Translations under genes and position numbers: made by a program | Notes under the pieces: model-generated | The model's input: the letters and a program-made list of their open reading frames with translations, nothing else | The model's database searches: none | Told to the model about the DNA's origin: nothing | Shown: positions 43,414-50,700 of the stretch, piece after piece | Position numbering within the stretch: the first letter of the stretch is position 1 | Layout of the letters: each line of letters begins with the position of its first letter | Source: Candidatus Gastranaerophilales bacterium | GTDB taxonomy: Bacteria > Cyanobacteriota > Vampirovibrionia > Gastranaerophilales > Gastranaerophilaceae | Assembly: GCA_944323875.1 (NCBI GenBank) | Contig: CALUUH010000012.1 | Location: 1-51,524 of the forward strand | Length of the DNA: 51,524 nucleotides | Direction of reading: 5' to 3'

Positions 43414-44037
43414 ATGTATTTTGACAGAAAATGTAAAATCACTTATATAAGCCACGGGGCAACTATATATTCAGACGAATTTCGTTTTTCAGACGCCGAG
43501 CATTATCCGCCGCTTAACGAAGCAGGATATGAAGAAGTTGAAAAGATTTGCGAATTTTTGAAGCTGCGCGGGGTTAAAAACGATAAAATATATGCGTCCC
43601 CTTCTGTTAGAACTGTGCAAACTGCTGAAATCATTGCAAAATTATACAAAAAGGATTATCAAATAGCAGAAAATCTGCACCCGAAACCATGCGGTGTGTG
43701 GAACGGTTTAACTTTTGAGCAGGTCGAGGCCAAGAGTCCTACAGCCTTTACTGATGCATTTGCTAATCCTGATAAAAAACTTTTCGGTGAAAAAGAATCA
43801 ACTCAGGAATTTGTAGCACGTGTCGGGGCTGCCATTGATAAAATTGTTGCCGATAATATCGGAAACCGTATTATTGTTGTAACTCATCCGGAAGTTATTC
43901 AGGCCGCAATATGTAATGCTATAGGGCTGCCGCTGGACAAGATGGCAAGAATATATATCAGAACAGGCTCTGCTACCCAGATTAGCTATTATGAAGATTG
44001 GTCAAGCCTTAAATATTCAGGGTATGTTCCTGTTTAA
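43414..44037 (+). CDS. Histidine-phosphatase-family protein with altered catalytic RHG motif
   Basis: The 207-aa product has the branch-1 histidine phosphatase layout: ITYISHGATIYS, LNEAGYEEVEKI, IYASPSVRTVQTAEII, GVWNGLTFEQVEA and VVTHPEVIQAAI. The canonical RHG appears as SHG, so the first arginine is replaced by serine, and the usual Glu before the GxW segment is also missing. Activity may be reduced or changed. ATG 43414 is supported by CAGGAG and by TATAAT at 43383-43388; a longer frame from 43375 is unlikely. It overlaps the radical SAM gene by 29 bases at the 3' ends. Confidence 0.75.
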   Translation: MYFDRKCKITYISHGATIYSDEFRFSDAEHYPPLNEAGYEEVEKICEFLKLRGVKNDKIYASPSVRTVQTAEIIAKLYKKDYQIAENLHPKPCGVWNGLTFEQVEAKSPTAFTDAFANPDKKLFGEKESTQEFVARVGAAIDKIVADNIGNRIIVVTHPEVIQAAICNAIGLPLDKMARIYIRTGSATQISYYEDWSSLKYSGYVPV

Positions 44038-45562
44038 GCAGTCGATTATTTTCCTGCTGTAAAAATTCTTTGCCCGGTCTTATATCAATAAAATCCCATG
44101 GAAATTCTGTATTGGCCGGAAAATTTGTGTATGCATAATAATCAGTGTTGATATTGTGTTCTTTAGCGGCCGCTTTGAATGCACCGATTTTACCGCCTTT
44201 TCGGTAAACATCAATCAAGAAATCAGTAAAAGTGCTGTCTCCTCTTGATAAAACAGCCTGCCAGTAATCCCATTTAATGCTTGAAACAGAAGCGGTAACA
44301 CCGATTTTATGCATCTCCTTTTTGATATAATTGGATTTTGCCTCTAACGATTTTGTTTCTTCTCGTCCGCACCATTGGAAAGGTGTATGAGGTTTCGGAA
44401 CAAAGCTTGAAAATCCAAAAGAAATATCAAACATTTTGAATTCCTTTTTCAACCGTGCGGCAAGCCTTACAATTTCTTCTAAATCCTCATAGGTTTCTGT
44501 CGGCAAACCGAGCATTCCATAAAATTTAAGCCCTCTCAAGCCGTTATCGCGGCATATTCTGACAGCATTAAATATTTGTTCTTCTGTTACATTTTTATTG
44601 ATAACTTTTCTCAAACGCTCAGATCCTGCTTCTATTGCAAGCGTCGAATTTTTTTGACCGGCCGCAACAAGAGTTTGTACAACATCAGGCGTAATCGCAT
44701 CCACTCTTAATGACGAAACACTCATTTCTATCTTTTCACCGCTTTGAATTTTTTTATATATGTAGTCGCAAATGTCGTGAAAATGCGGATGCGCGCTTAT
44801 TTGTGCCCCGAGTAAAGCAATTTTATTTGTATGACTTAGTCCGAGATTAATTATTTCTATAAGATTATCGTAAGGCATAAATCTCAGCGGCAAATTAAGA
44901 TAAGACGCCAGACAGAACCCGCATCTGTTTGCGCACCCTCTTGCCAGTTCTACAATAAATGTGTTTTTGAAAAATGCACCGTCGCTTAAAATAGGAGTAT
45001 AAATACATTCAGAAAGCTTTTTAGTAAGCTTTTTAACTGTTTTATGCCCGAGTGACGGTACATAAACACCTTCAAGCTCAGAAAGTTTTTTCAAAATATC
45101 TGCTTTGGCAGCCCTTTTATTTTCTTTACAAATTCTCACAACATCAAGATTTATATCTTCCCCGTCGCCAATAATAAAGAAATCAAAAAAATCTTTATAC
45201 GGTTCAGGATTTGCTGTCACAACAGGGCCGCCTGCAAAAATAAGCGGATAATTTTCGCTGCGTTCAGCGGCTTTTAGAGGCAAACCAAAGCGCTCAAGCA
45301 TCGCAAATATAGTTAAAAAATCCGTATCAAACGTAAAAGAAAATCCGTATAAATCGATTTTGTCTTTATATAAAACCGTTTCTTTTGTATCTGTGTAAAT
45401 TCTTTCGATATTAACGCCATCCATTTCATCTATTGATTTGAACATCCACAAATACCCGAGAGATGACATTGCAAACGAGTATGGCCCCGGAAAAGCCATC
45501 CACATGTTAAAATCAGCATTTTTAGAACTTTTAGGAGTATATAAAAAAGTTTCTTTACTCAT
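44009..45562 (-). CDS. Radical SAM protein with B12-binding-like N-terminus
   Basis: The 517-aa protein has an N-terminal cobalamin-binding-like region (FPGPYSFAMSSLGYLW, FDTDFLTIFAML, GGPVVTANPEP). The radical SAM cluster ARGCANRCGFC (C-x3-C-x2-C) follows, then LAIEAGSERLRKVINKNV and GLRGLKFYGMLGLPTET. The family resembles the TIGR03960-type proteins seen in many anaerobes. Substrate unknown. It overlaps the AI-2E gene by 8 bases. Confidence 0.88.
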   Translation of the reverse strand: MSKETFLYTPKSSKNADFNMWMAFPGPYSFAMSSLGYLWMFKSIDEMDGVNIERIYTDTKETVLYKDKIDLYGFSFTFDTDFLTIFAMLERFGLPLKAAERSENYPLIFAGGPVVTANPEPYKDFFDFFIIGDGEDINLDVVRICKENKRAAKADILKKLSELEGVYVPSLGHKTVKKLTKKLSECIYTPILSDGAFFKNTFIVELARGCANRCGFCLASYLNLPLRFMPYDNLIEIINLGLSHTNKIALLGAQISAHPHFHDICDYIYKKIQSGEKIEMSVSSLRVDAITPDVVQTLVAAGQKNSTLAIEAGSERLRKVINKNVTEEQIFNAVRICRDNGLRGLKFYGMLGLPTETYEDLEEIVRLAARLKKEFKMFDISFGFSSFVPKPHTPFQWCGREETKSLEAKSNYIKKEMHKIGVTASVSSIKWDYWQAVLSRGDSTFTDFLIDVYRKGGKIGAFKAAAKEHNINTDYYAYTNFPANTEFPWDFIDIRPGKEFLQQENNRLLKQEHTLNI

Positions 45563-46598
45563 TTATGCTCACTTCATTGTTATTTATTGGCATTATATAT
45601 AACTCGTCAATCAAAACACAAATAGTTGCAGCTATAGCCGGAGAAAGTATTACGCCCCAGAAACCGAGAAACTGTTCGGCCAAAAATAATGCTAAGAATA
45701 TCATCAGAGGGTGTAATGCCATGAATTTTCCGAACAAAACTGGTCTCACAACATAATTTGATATCTGTTGTACAAGTAAAAATCCTAATATTGCAAGAAT
45801 AATTTTAACAATACCGAGCGGGTAAGCAATCAAAAGAATAACTGCAAGAGCAATTGTCGGTCCCAAAAGCGGAATAATATCCATTACACCGGCAATTAAG
45901 CCTAACAATATAGGATATTCAACGCCTAAAATCATAAGTACAACAGTTGTCATAATACCAACGGCTATCATAGATAATATCTGTGCTCTGACATATCCGC
46001 CGACCTTGTCACTTATTGTTCGCAGTATGTGTGCTGCTTTTTCTTTAAGTGCAGGCGGAAAAAATTGAATAAACTTTTCTCTTAAATACGTTTTATCCAT
46101 AAGTATATAATATACAATCATGGTCAATGCTATTGAAATAACCAGAAATTGGAATACGCCTACTGTCAAATTCCAGCTCTGGCTGAATACACCATGAGCA
46201 AATTCAGATGTGGAAGATGCACCCATAATAGAGTTTAAATCAAATAAATCAGCCAATCTTTTCCCGTGAAATTGGAAATTCATCAGGTAATTTGTAACTA
46301 ATTGTAACTTTTGCGGAAAATATGTAAGAAAAGTTTTAATCTCCTTGTATGCAACAAAAAATATTGGCAGGAATATACCAATTACTGTGGCAACACCGCC
46401 AAATACAGCAATTGCAACCGCCCAGCCGCGTTTCATCTTTTTTTCCAGCTTGTTGATATATGGTATAAGAGCGCATGCAATTACATAAGCACCAAAAAAC
46501 AGCATTAGAACTCCGCAAATTTTGGGAATAATAAATATTAGTGCGATAACAAGCACCGCAAAAATTATATTCTTACTCGTAAAATAGTCTTTTATCAC
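45555..46598 (-). CDS. AI-2E family transporter (PerM-like membrane protein)
   Basis: The 347-aa protein has about eight hydrophobic segments, starting FAVLVIALIFIIPKI, and the family core ILLGLIAGVMDIIPLLGPTIAL and GKFMALHPLMIFLAL. Members are putative exporters or ion exchangers; some export autoinducer-2. It is co-transcribed with the radical SAM gene (8-base overlap). Confidence 0.9.
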   Translation of the reverse strand: MIKDYFTSKNIIFAVLVIALIFIIPKICGVLMLFFGAYVIACALIPYINKLEKKMKRGWAVAIAVFGGVATVIGIFLPIFFVAYKEIKTFLTYFPQKLQLVTNYLMNFQFHGKRLADLFDLNSIMGASSTSEFAHGVFSQSWNLTVGVFQFLVISIALTMIVYYILMDKTYLREKFIQFFPPALKEKAAHILRTISDKVGGYVRAQILSMIAVGIMTTVVLMILGVEYPILLGLIAGVMDIIPLLGPTIALAVILLIAYPLGIVKIILAILGFLLVQQISNYVVRPVLFGKFMALHPLMIFLALFLAEQFLGFWGVILSPAIAATICVLIDELYIMPINNNEVSINE

Positions 46599-46680
46599 AG
46601 AAAATACTCCTTATTATTTCGGACAAAACTATTTTAGATTAAATAAAAGGAAAATGCAATTGCACAGGCAAGTTAACTGA

Positions 46681-46709
46681 TTGTAAAGAAATGTTAATAT
46701 ATTTATTAT
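46681..46709 (+). promoter_or_regulatory. Promoter of the Gln-rich protein gene
   Basis: TTGTAA (46681-46686) and TATTAT (46704-46709) with a 17-base spacer lie 67 bases before the ATG of the coiled-coil gene. Confidence 0.55.
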
Positions 46710-46775
46710 ATATAGCAATTTACTAAAAAGTATATACTTTATATATTTAAGAGTAAAAAAATACGAGGTCGAGAC

Positions 46776-47306
46776 ATGGGTTTTTTAACCAGTAACTTTA
46801 TTAATGTATTATTGGCGCGAGAGCAGGTAAGATTAAATAACCAGCTCACCAGCATTATGTCTCGTATTCGTATGGCTAAAAAACAATCTCAAAATGTTGA
46901 GAATATGATTAATTCTCAATTAAGGTACTCCCAGAATGCGGCACGTGCAAATTATCAGCAGAGTATATTCCAAGCTCAGCAGCAAGCAATGATGCAAGCT
47001 GGTCTATCGTCACTCACGGATACATCTGATCCGACAAAAACATCAGTATTCACACAATTGTCATCTCAATTGCAAATGCAGGCACAAAGTCAATTGCAAT
47101 TTGCACTATCACAGGCCGAGCAAGATGCACAAACGATGAAAGAAATGCAGTTACAGCCATTAAACGATCTGGCCGAGGATCTGGAGGTACGCAAGGCGCA
47201 AATCGAATCCGAGTTGCAACTCAACAAAGAATGGAAGGATGCAGCCAAAGAGGATGTCAAGAACAGCGCTCAAAACCTCAAACCAAACTACGGCGGCAAT
47301 TCTTAA
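46776..47306 (+). CDS. Gln-rich coiled-coil protein, 176 aa
   Basis: The product is helical and very rich in Gln, Ala, Ser and Met (SQNVENMINSQLRYSQNAARA, SQLQMQAQSQLQFAL), with a charged C-terminal coiled coil (LAEDLEVRKAQIESELQL). No transmembrane segment or known domain. GAGG precedes ATG, and a strong terminator follows. It may be a structural or secreted protein. I do not recognise the family. Confidence 0.7.
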   Translation: MGFLTSNFINVLLAREQVRLNNQLTSIMSRIRMAKKQSQNVENMINSQLRYSQNAARANYQQSIFQAQQQAMMQAGLSSLTDTSDPTKTSVFTQLSSQLQMQAQSQLQFALSQAEQDAQTMKEMQLQPLNDLAEDLEVRKAQIESELQLNKEWKDAAKEDVKNSAQNLKPNYGGNS

Positions 47307-47326
47307 AACACAGCATAAAAGATTTA

Positions 47327-47352
47327 AAAAAGCTCCCATTCGGGAGCTTTTT
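47327..47352. terminator. Bidirectional terminator between the Gln-rich gene and thrB
   Basis: An 11-bp perfect stem, AAAAAGCTCCC (47327-47337) with GGGAGCTTTTT (47342-47352), and a 4-base loop, placed between two convergent genes. Confidence 0.92.
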
Positions 47353-47363
47353 AGTTATGTTTA

Positions 47364-48314
47364 TTAATCATCTTCGTGTGTGATAATAGTCGCGCCTTGT
47401 TTTTCTATTGTTGTATCAAAAATATCCACCTTAACATTCAAATCTGCCCATGTGTCGCGGACAATGGACTTGATTTTGTCCTGATTATTGCCTTTTGAAA
47501 CAATCAATATAGATGGCCCTGCGCCGCTCAGCACAGTACCGAGTACATTTTCTTCATGCCTGAGGTTCGCAATAATTTTTTCCAATCCCGGCACAAGTTT
47601 CATTCTGTAAGGCTGATGCAGCCTATCTTTGAGCGCAAGTTTCATAAGTTCTGCATCTTTGGTATGAATAGCATGGACAAACATTCCCATTCTTTGTGCA
47701 TTAAATACGGCATCCTGCATCGGAACTTCTTTAGGCAAAACAGAACGCGAAATATCTGTCGCAAGTTCATAATCCGGAACGCAAACAGTCAGGCGCCATT
47801 CTTCCGGCCAATCTAATTTTTTATACACAATACTTCCGTCATCTTCTCTTGACGTCAAGACAAGTCCGCCGACAATTGCCGGAGTAACATTGTCCGGATG
47901 GCCTTCAACCTCGGTTGCGATAGAGAGCAACGCCACCTCGTCAGCCGGTTTTCCCAGCAATTCGTTGGCCGCGATAAGACCGCCGACAATAACAGATGCG
48001 CTGCTGCCAAGCCCTCTGGCAATTGGTATTTGCGACTGAATAGTTATTTTAAGTTCGCTCGGCGTCTGGCCGATTGAATTATATAAAAGTTCTACAGCCC
48101 TGTAAATAATGCTGTTTTCATCCATCGGAATATGGTCAAGTCTAAGTTCATTCTCCATATCCTCACCGGCCAGAACATTAATTTCAACGCCGGTTCCAGG
48201 CAGCACAGTTTCTTCAATGGTTATCGTATTATATAATGGGATAGCAAGTCCCATACAATCAAATCCGGGGCCTAAGTTCGCCGACGTCGCCGGCACTTTC
48301 ACACTTACTTTCAT
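47364..48314 (-). CDS. thrB: Homoserine kinase
   Basis: The 316-aa GHMP kinase has KVPATSANLGPGFDCMGLA, the ATP loop PIARGLGSSASVIVGGL, HPDNVTPAIVGG and GTVLSGAGPSIL. It phosphorylates homoserine in threonine synthesis. I start at ATG 48314 because AGGG is correctly spaced; ATG 48326 four codons earlier lacks spacing. The gene stands alone on the minus strand. Confidence 0.93.
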   Translation of the reverse strand: MKVSVKVPATSANLGPGFDCMGLAIPLYNTITIEETVLPGTGVEINVLAGEDMENELRLDHIPMDENSIIYRAVELLYNSIGQTPSELKITIQSQIPIARGLGSSASVIVGGLIAANELLGKPADEVALLSIATEVEGHPDNVTPAIVGGLVLTSREDDGSIVYKKLDWPEEWRLTVCVPDYELATDISRSVLPKEVPMQDAVFNAQRMGMFVHAIHTKDAELMKLALKDRLHQPYRMKLVPGLEKIIANLRHEENVLGTVLSGAGPSILIVSKGNNQDKIKSIVRDTWADLNVKVDIFDTTIEKQGATIITHEDD

Positions 48315-48389
48315 CTTTTCCCTCATTACTTTCCAAATATATTATAACAGAAAAATAAAAATTAATGCGCAAATCTATCTTAGTTATCT

Positions 48390-48420
48390 GTCATTGCGAG
48401 CGAACGCGAAGCAATCCAGC
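48390..48420. repeat. Left 31-bp inverted repeat of a GIY-YIG cassette
   Basis: Bases 48390-48420 are the exact reverse complement of 48726-48756. The core starts GTCATTGCGAGCG and ends GAAGCAATCCAGC. This resembles a REP-like repeat common in many bacteria. The GIY-YIG stop codon begins at the very next base, 48421. Confidence 0.95.
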
Positions 48421-48711
48421 CTATTCAACGATTTCATAGTACAAATCAAGCCACTCAGGATTGTGTATTTCTATAAGTTCCAATTTTTTTCTTCTTGAAG
48501 CACCTTTTAATCTTTTTTCTCTTTCAATAGCTAAAGTAATATTGTCATAGATTTCGTAATATCCAAGTTTATCAACTCCATATTTACTGGTAAAACCTGG
48601 AACAAACTTATTTTTGTGTTCGTATACTCTTTTTACTATATCAGAGGTTACTCCGACATATAGCGTTCCATTCCGTTTATTAAATAAGATATAGACATAG
48701 CTATTATTCAT
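48421..48711 (-). CDS. Small GIY-YIG nuclease-domain protein
   Basis: The 96-aa product is a single GIY-YIG domain: YVYILFNKRNGTLYVGVTSD (Y5, Y18, G20), KRVYEHKNKF with R28, GVDKLGYYEIYDNI and REKRLKGASRRKKLELIE. AGGAAA precedes ATG 48711. It is enclosed by perfect 31-bp inverted repeats at 48390-48420 and 48726-48756, with no other gene in the 367-bp unit. Such proteins are often called UvrC-like endonucleases; here a mobile or repeat-linked nuclease is suggested. Catalytic residues look intact. Confidence 0.9.
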   Translation of the reverse strand: MNNSYVYILFNKRNGTLYVGVTSDIVKRVYEHKNKFVPGFTSKYGVDKLGYYEIYDNITLAIEREKRLKGASRRKKLELIEIHNPEWLDLYYEIVE

Positions 48712-48725
48712 TATATTTCCTATTA

Positions 48726-48756
48726 GCTGGATTGCTTCGCGTTCGCTCGCAATGAC
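48726..48756. repeat. Right 31-bp inverted repeat of the GIY-YIG cassette
   Basis: Perfect reverse complement of 48390-48420; it lies 14 bases upstream of the GIY-YIG start codon. Bases outside the 31 do not match, so the repeat boundaries are sharp. Confidence 0.95.
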
Positions 48757-48797
48757 ATTATATGTTAATATAGCATAATTTTAAAAATGTTACAATA

Positions 48798-48826
48798 TTG
48801 CAATACATGAATAATAATAATATAAT
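48798..48826 (+). promoter_or_regulatory. Promoter of mnmD-like gene, predicts leaderless mRNA
   Basis: TTGCAA (48798-48803) and TATAAT (48821-48826) have a 17-base spacer. Counting from the -10 puts +1 at 48833, the A of the start codon, and no ribosome site precedes the ATG. Confidence 0.7.
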
Positions 48827-48832
48827 ACCCTT

Positions 48833-50188
48833 ATGTACGAATTATACCCATACTATACAAACGACGGATCAGTAGGACTATTCAGCCCCGAAGCGGACGA
48901 TATATACCATTCAACATACGGCGCACTCACAGAAGCTTATGAAAAATTTGTGTTGCCAGCTGATTTTGAAAAATATTTCTCAAAAAACAATCAAATAAAA
49001 ATTCTCGATATTTGTTTCGGAATTGGATACAACACAAAAAGTTTTTTAAATTATTTTTTGGAAAAAATTTTAGAAGAAAAAATTTCTAAAAAAAATATGT
49101 ATATCGAAACGATAGATACTGATAACATTACTTGTAACGATAAGATATATACTGATAACGTAAATTGTGAAAATTCTCTACATGAGTCCATGGAAAAAAC
49201 AAATTTTTCAAATAAAAATGAAAAAAGTGATATTAAAATTCGCGAACATGATTCAGTAGAAAATAAAAAAATTAAAATTTTTATCAAAGCAATAGATACT
49301 GATAAAAATCTTGCATTTCTTTCGCCGTTTTTTGTGACAGGCAAAAAAATTCGCAGAAAAGAAAAAATAAATTTTCATCAGGATAAAATCGAAAAAATGC
49401 TGCAAAAGCAAAATGGCAAAAAATTACCTAAAAAACGATTAAAAGATGAAACAAATATTATATTGCTCGAAAAGATTATCGAAAATCATCCTGAAATTTT
49501 GGAAGATGCCGAAATACAGCAAATTTTATACGCTAAAAAATACCGCCGCTACTTTGACCGATATTTAAGGGGATTATTTAAATTTTATAAATTTGAGAAG
49601 GGTAAATATACCCCTTTAAGCCGGTTAAAAGCCTATTTACATAATATATATTATAGGTATATTTCTAAGCGTCAGAAAAAAGCACTGAATACCCTTAAAT
49701 TGCTTGATTTTAATTTTGACCTAAAAATCGAGGATGCGCGAAAAATTTTATCGGCCGATGATAACATATATAATTTTGTGTTTTTGGATGCATTTACGCC
49801 GGCAAAGTGTCCATGTCTGTGGACAGTGGATTTTTTCAGGCTGCTATATTCGCATCTGGATGAGGATGGAATGATTTTGACATATTCCAATGCAGCTAAT
49901 GTTAGAAGTGCATTTATAGAAGCAGGATTTTTTGTTGGCAAGATATATAATGACGCGGCCGGTAAATTTATGGGGACTATTGCTGTCAAAAATAAATCTC
50001 TCATAAAAAATGAGCTTTCAGAATACGATTTAGGGCTTTTAAAAACAAAGGCGGGTATATTTTATCGTGACGAAAATTTAACAGGCCAAAATGAGGCAAT
50101 TATCGCGGCTCATGAAAAAGAAGTCGAAACCAGTGCCAGAATATCAAGTTCAAAATTCATAAAGCAGTGGAAGAGGGTAAAATCATAG
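48833..50188 (+). CDS. MnmD-like tRNA U34 methyltransferase domain protein with large insertion
   Basis: The 451-aa product starts YPYYTNDGSVGLFSPEADD, then YHSTYGALTEAYEKFVLP and the AdoMet motif ILDICFGIGYNTKSFLNYF. It has the later VFLDAFTPAKCPCLWTVDFFRLL and YSNAANVRSAFIEAGF parts of the MnmC N-terminal (MnmD) family, which methylates the aminomethyl group at the tRNA wobble uridine. Between motif I and FLDAF lies a long Lys-rich region (residues about 80-305). It includes a 60-codon segment flanked by 14-bp direct repeats (49112 and 49292). No MnmC oxidase domain follows. Confidence 0.78.
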   Translation: MYELYPYYTNDGSVGLFSPEADDIYHSTYGALTEAYEKFVLPADFEKYFSKNNQIKILDICFGIGYNTKSFLNYFLEKILEEKISKKNMYIETIDTDNITCNDKIYTDNVNCENSLHESMEKTNFSNKNEKSDIKIREHDSVENKKIKIFIKAIDTDKNLAFLSPFFVTGKKIRRKEKINFHQDKIEKMLQKQNGKKLPKKRLKDETNIILLEKIIENHPEILEDAEIQQILYAKKYRRYFDRYLRGLFKFYKFEKGKYTPLSRLKAYLHNIYYRYISKRQKKALNTLKLLDFNFDLKIEDARKILSADDNIYNFVFLDAFTPAKCPCLWTVDFFRLLYSHLDEDGMILTYSNAANVRSAFIEAGFFVGKIYNDAAGKFMGTIAVKNKSLIKNELSEYDLGLLKTKAGIFYRDENLTGQNEAIIAAHEKEVETSARISSSKFIKQWKRVKS

Positions 50189-50339
50189 ACGTTAAGCCGA
50201 TAGGAGGTTAAGTCTTTATCTACAAAGGGTTATCTAATTATTTAATGTAACTTATAAAATGAAATGTACTTAAAGTATTATCGTCCTAACGTCTTTTTGT
50301 TATTAGTATCTATCTAAACGATATAATGCTAAATATAAA

Positions 50340-50558
50340 TCAATTTTCTTCTGTAATTTTTTTGAGGACGATTTCGTAGCCGAGAAGTTTTGCAAAAAAT
50401 TCCGCGTCATCAAAACGCAATGTACCCAAACGCATTTTGTGTGAAAGACCGTCCGGCGAGAATTTTTTATCGCCCTTTTCTGAGGCGACCTGCGCCAGTT
50501 CTTTTAATGTCATACACTCTTTTGCCAATAATATTTTTACAAATTCTCTTGCTGTCAT
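50340..50558 (-). CDS. Small HTH-like regulatory protein, 72 aa
   Basis: The product reads MTAREFVKILLAKECMTLKELAQVA with a helix-turn-helix-like centre and KFSPDGLSHKMRLGTLRFDDAEFFAKLLG. I chose ATG 50558 with AGAGG upstream; TTG 50564 is less likely. A TTGTCA-17-TAAAAT promoter lies upstream on its strand and a palindrome covers the ribosome site. Function unknown, perhaps self-regulating. Confidence 0.65.
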   Translation of the reverse strand: MTAREFVKILLAKECMTLKELAQVASEKGDKKFSPDGLSHKMRLGTLRFDDAEFFAKLLGYEIVLKKITEEN

Positions 50559-50575
50559 ACTCAACCTCTTGAGTT

Positions 50576-50604
50576 ATTTTACAAATTATTGAGTATATTG
50601 ACAA
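50576..50604 (-). promoter_or_regulatory. Promoter of the small HTH gene, with nearby palindrome
   Basis: TTGTCA (50604-50599) and TAAAAT (50581-50576) on the minus strand, 17-base spacer. A perfect repeat ACTCAA-CCTC-TTGAGT (50559-50574) lies between promoter and start, covering the ribosome site; it could be an operator. Confidence 0.65.
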
Positions 50605-50700
50605 TTTTTTGATGATACTCTATTATAAATGAAGTATTAATTATTAATAAGATGATTGTATCACTTTATTAGTAGTAAAACTTAATTAAGAGGAATTATT

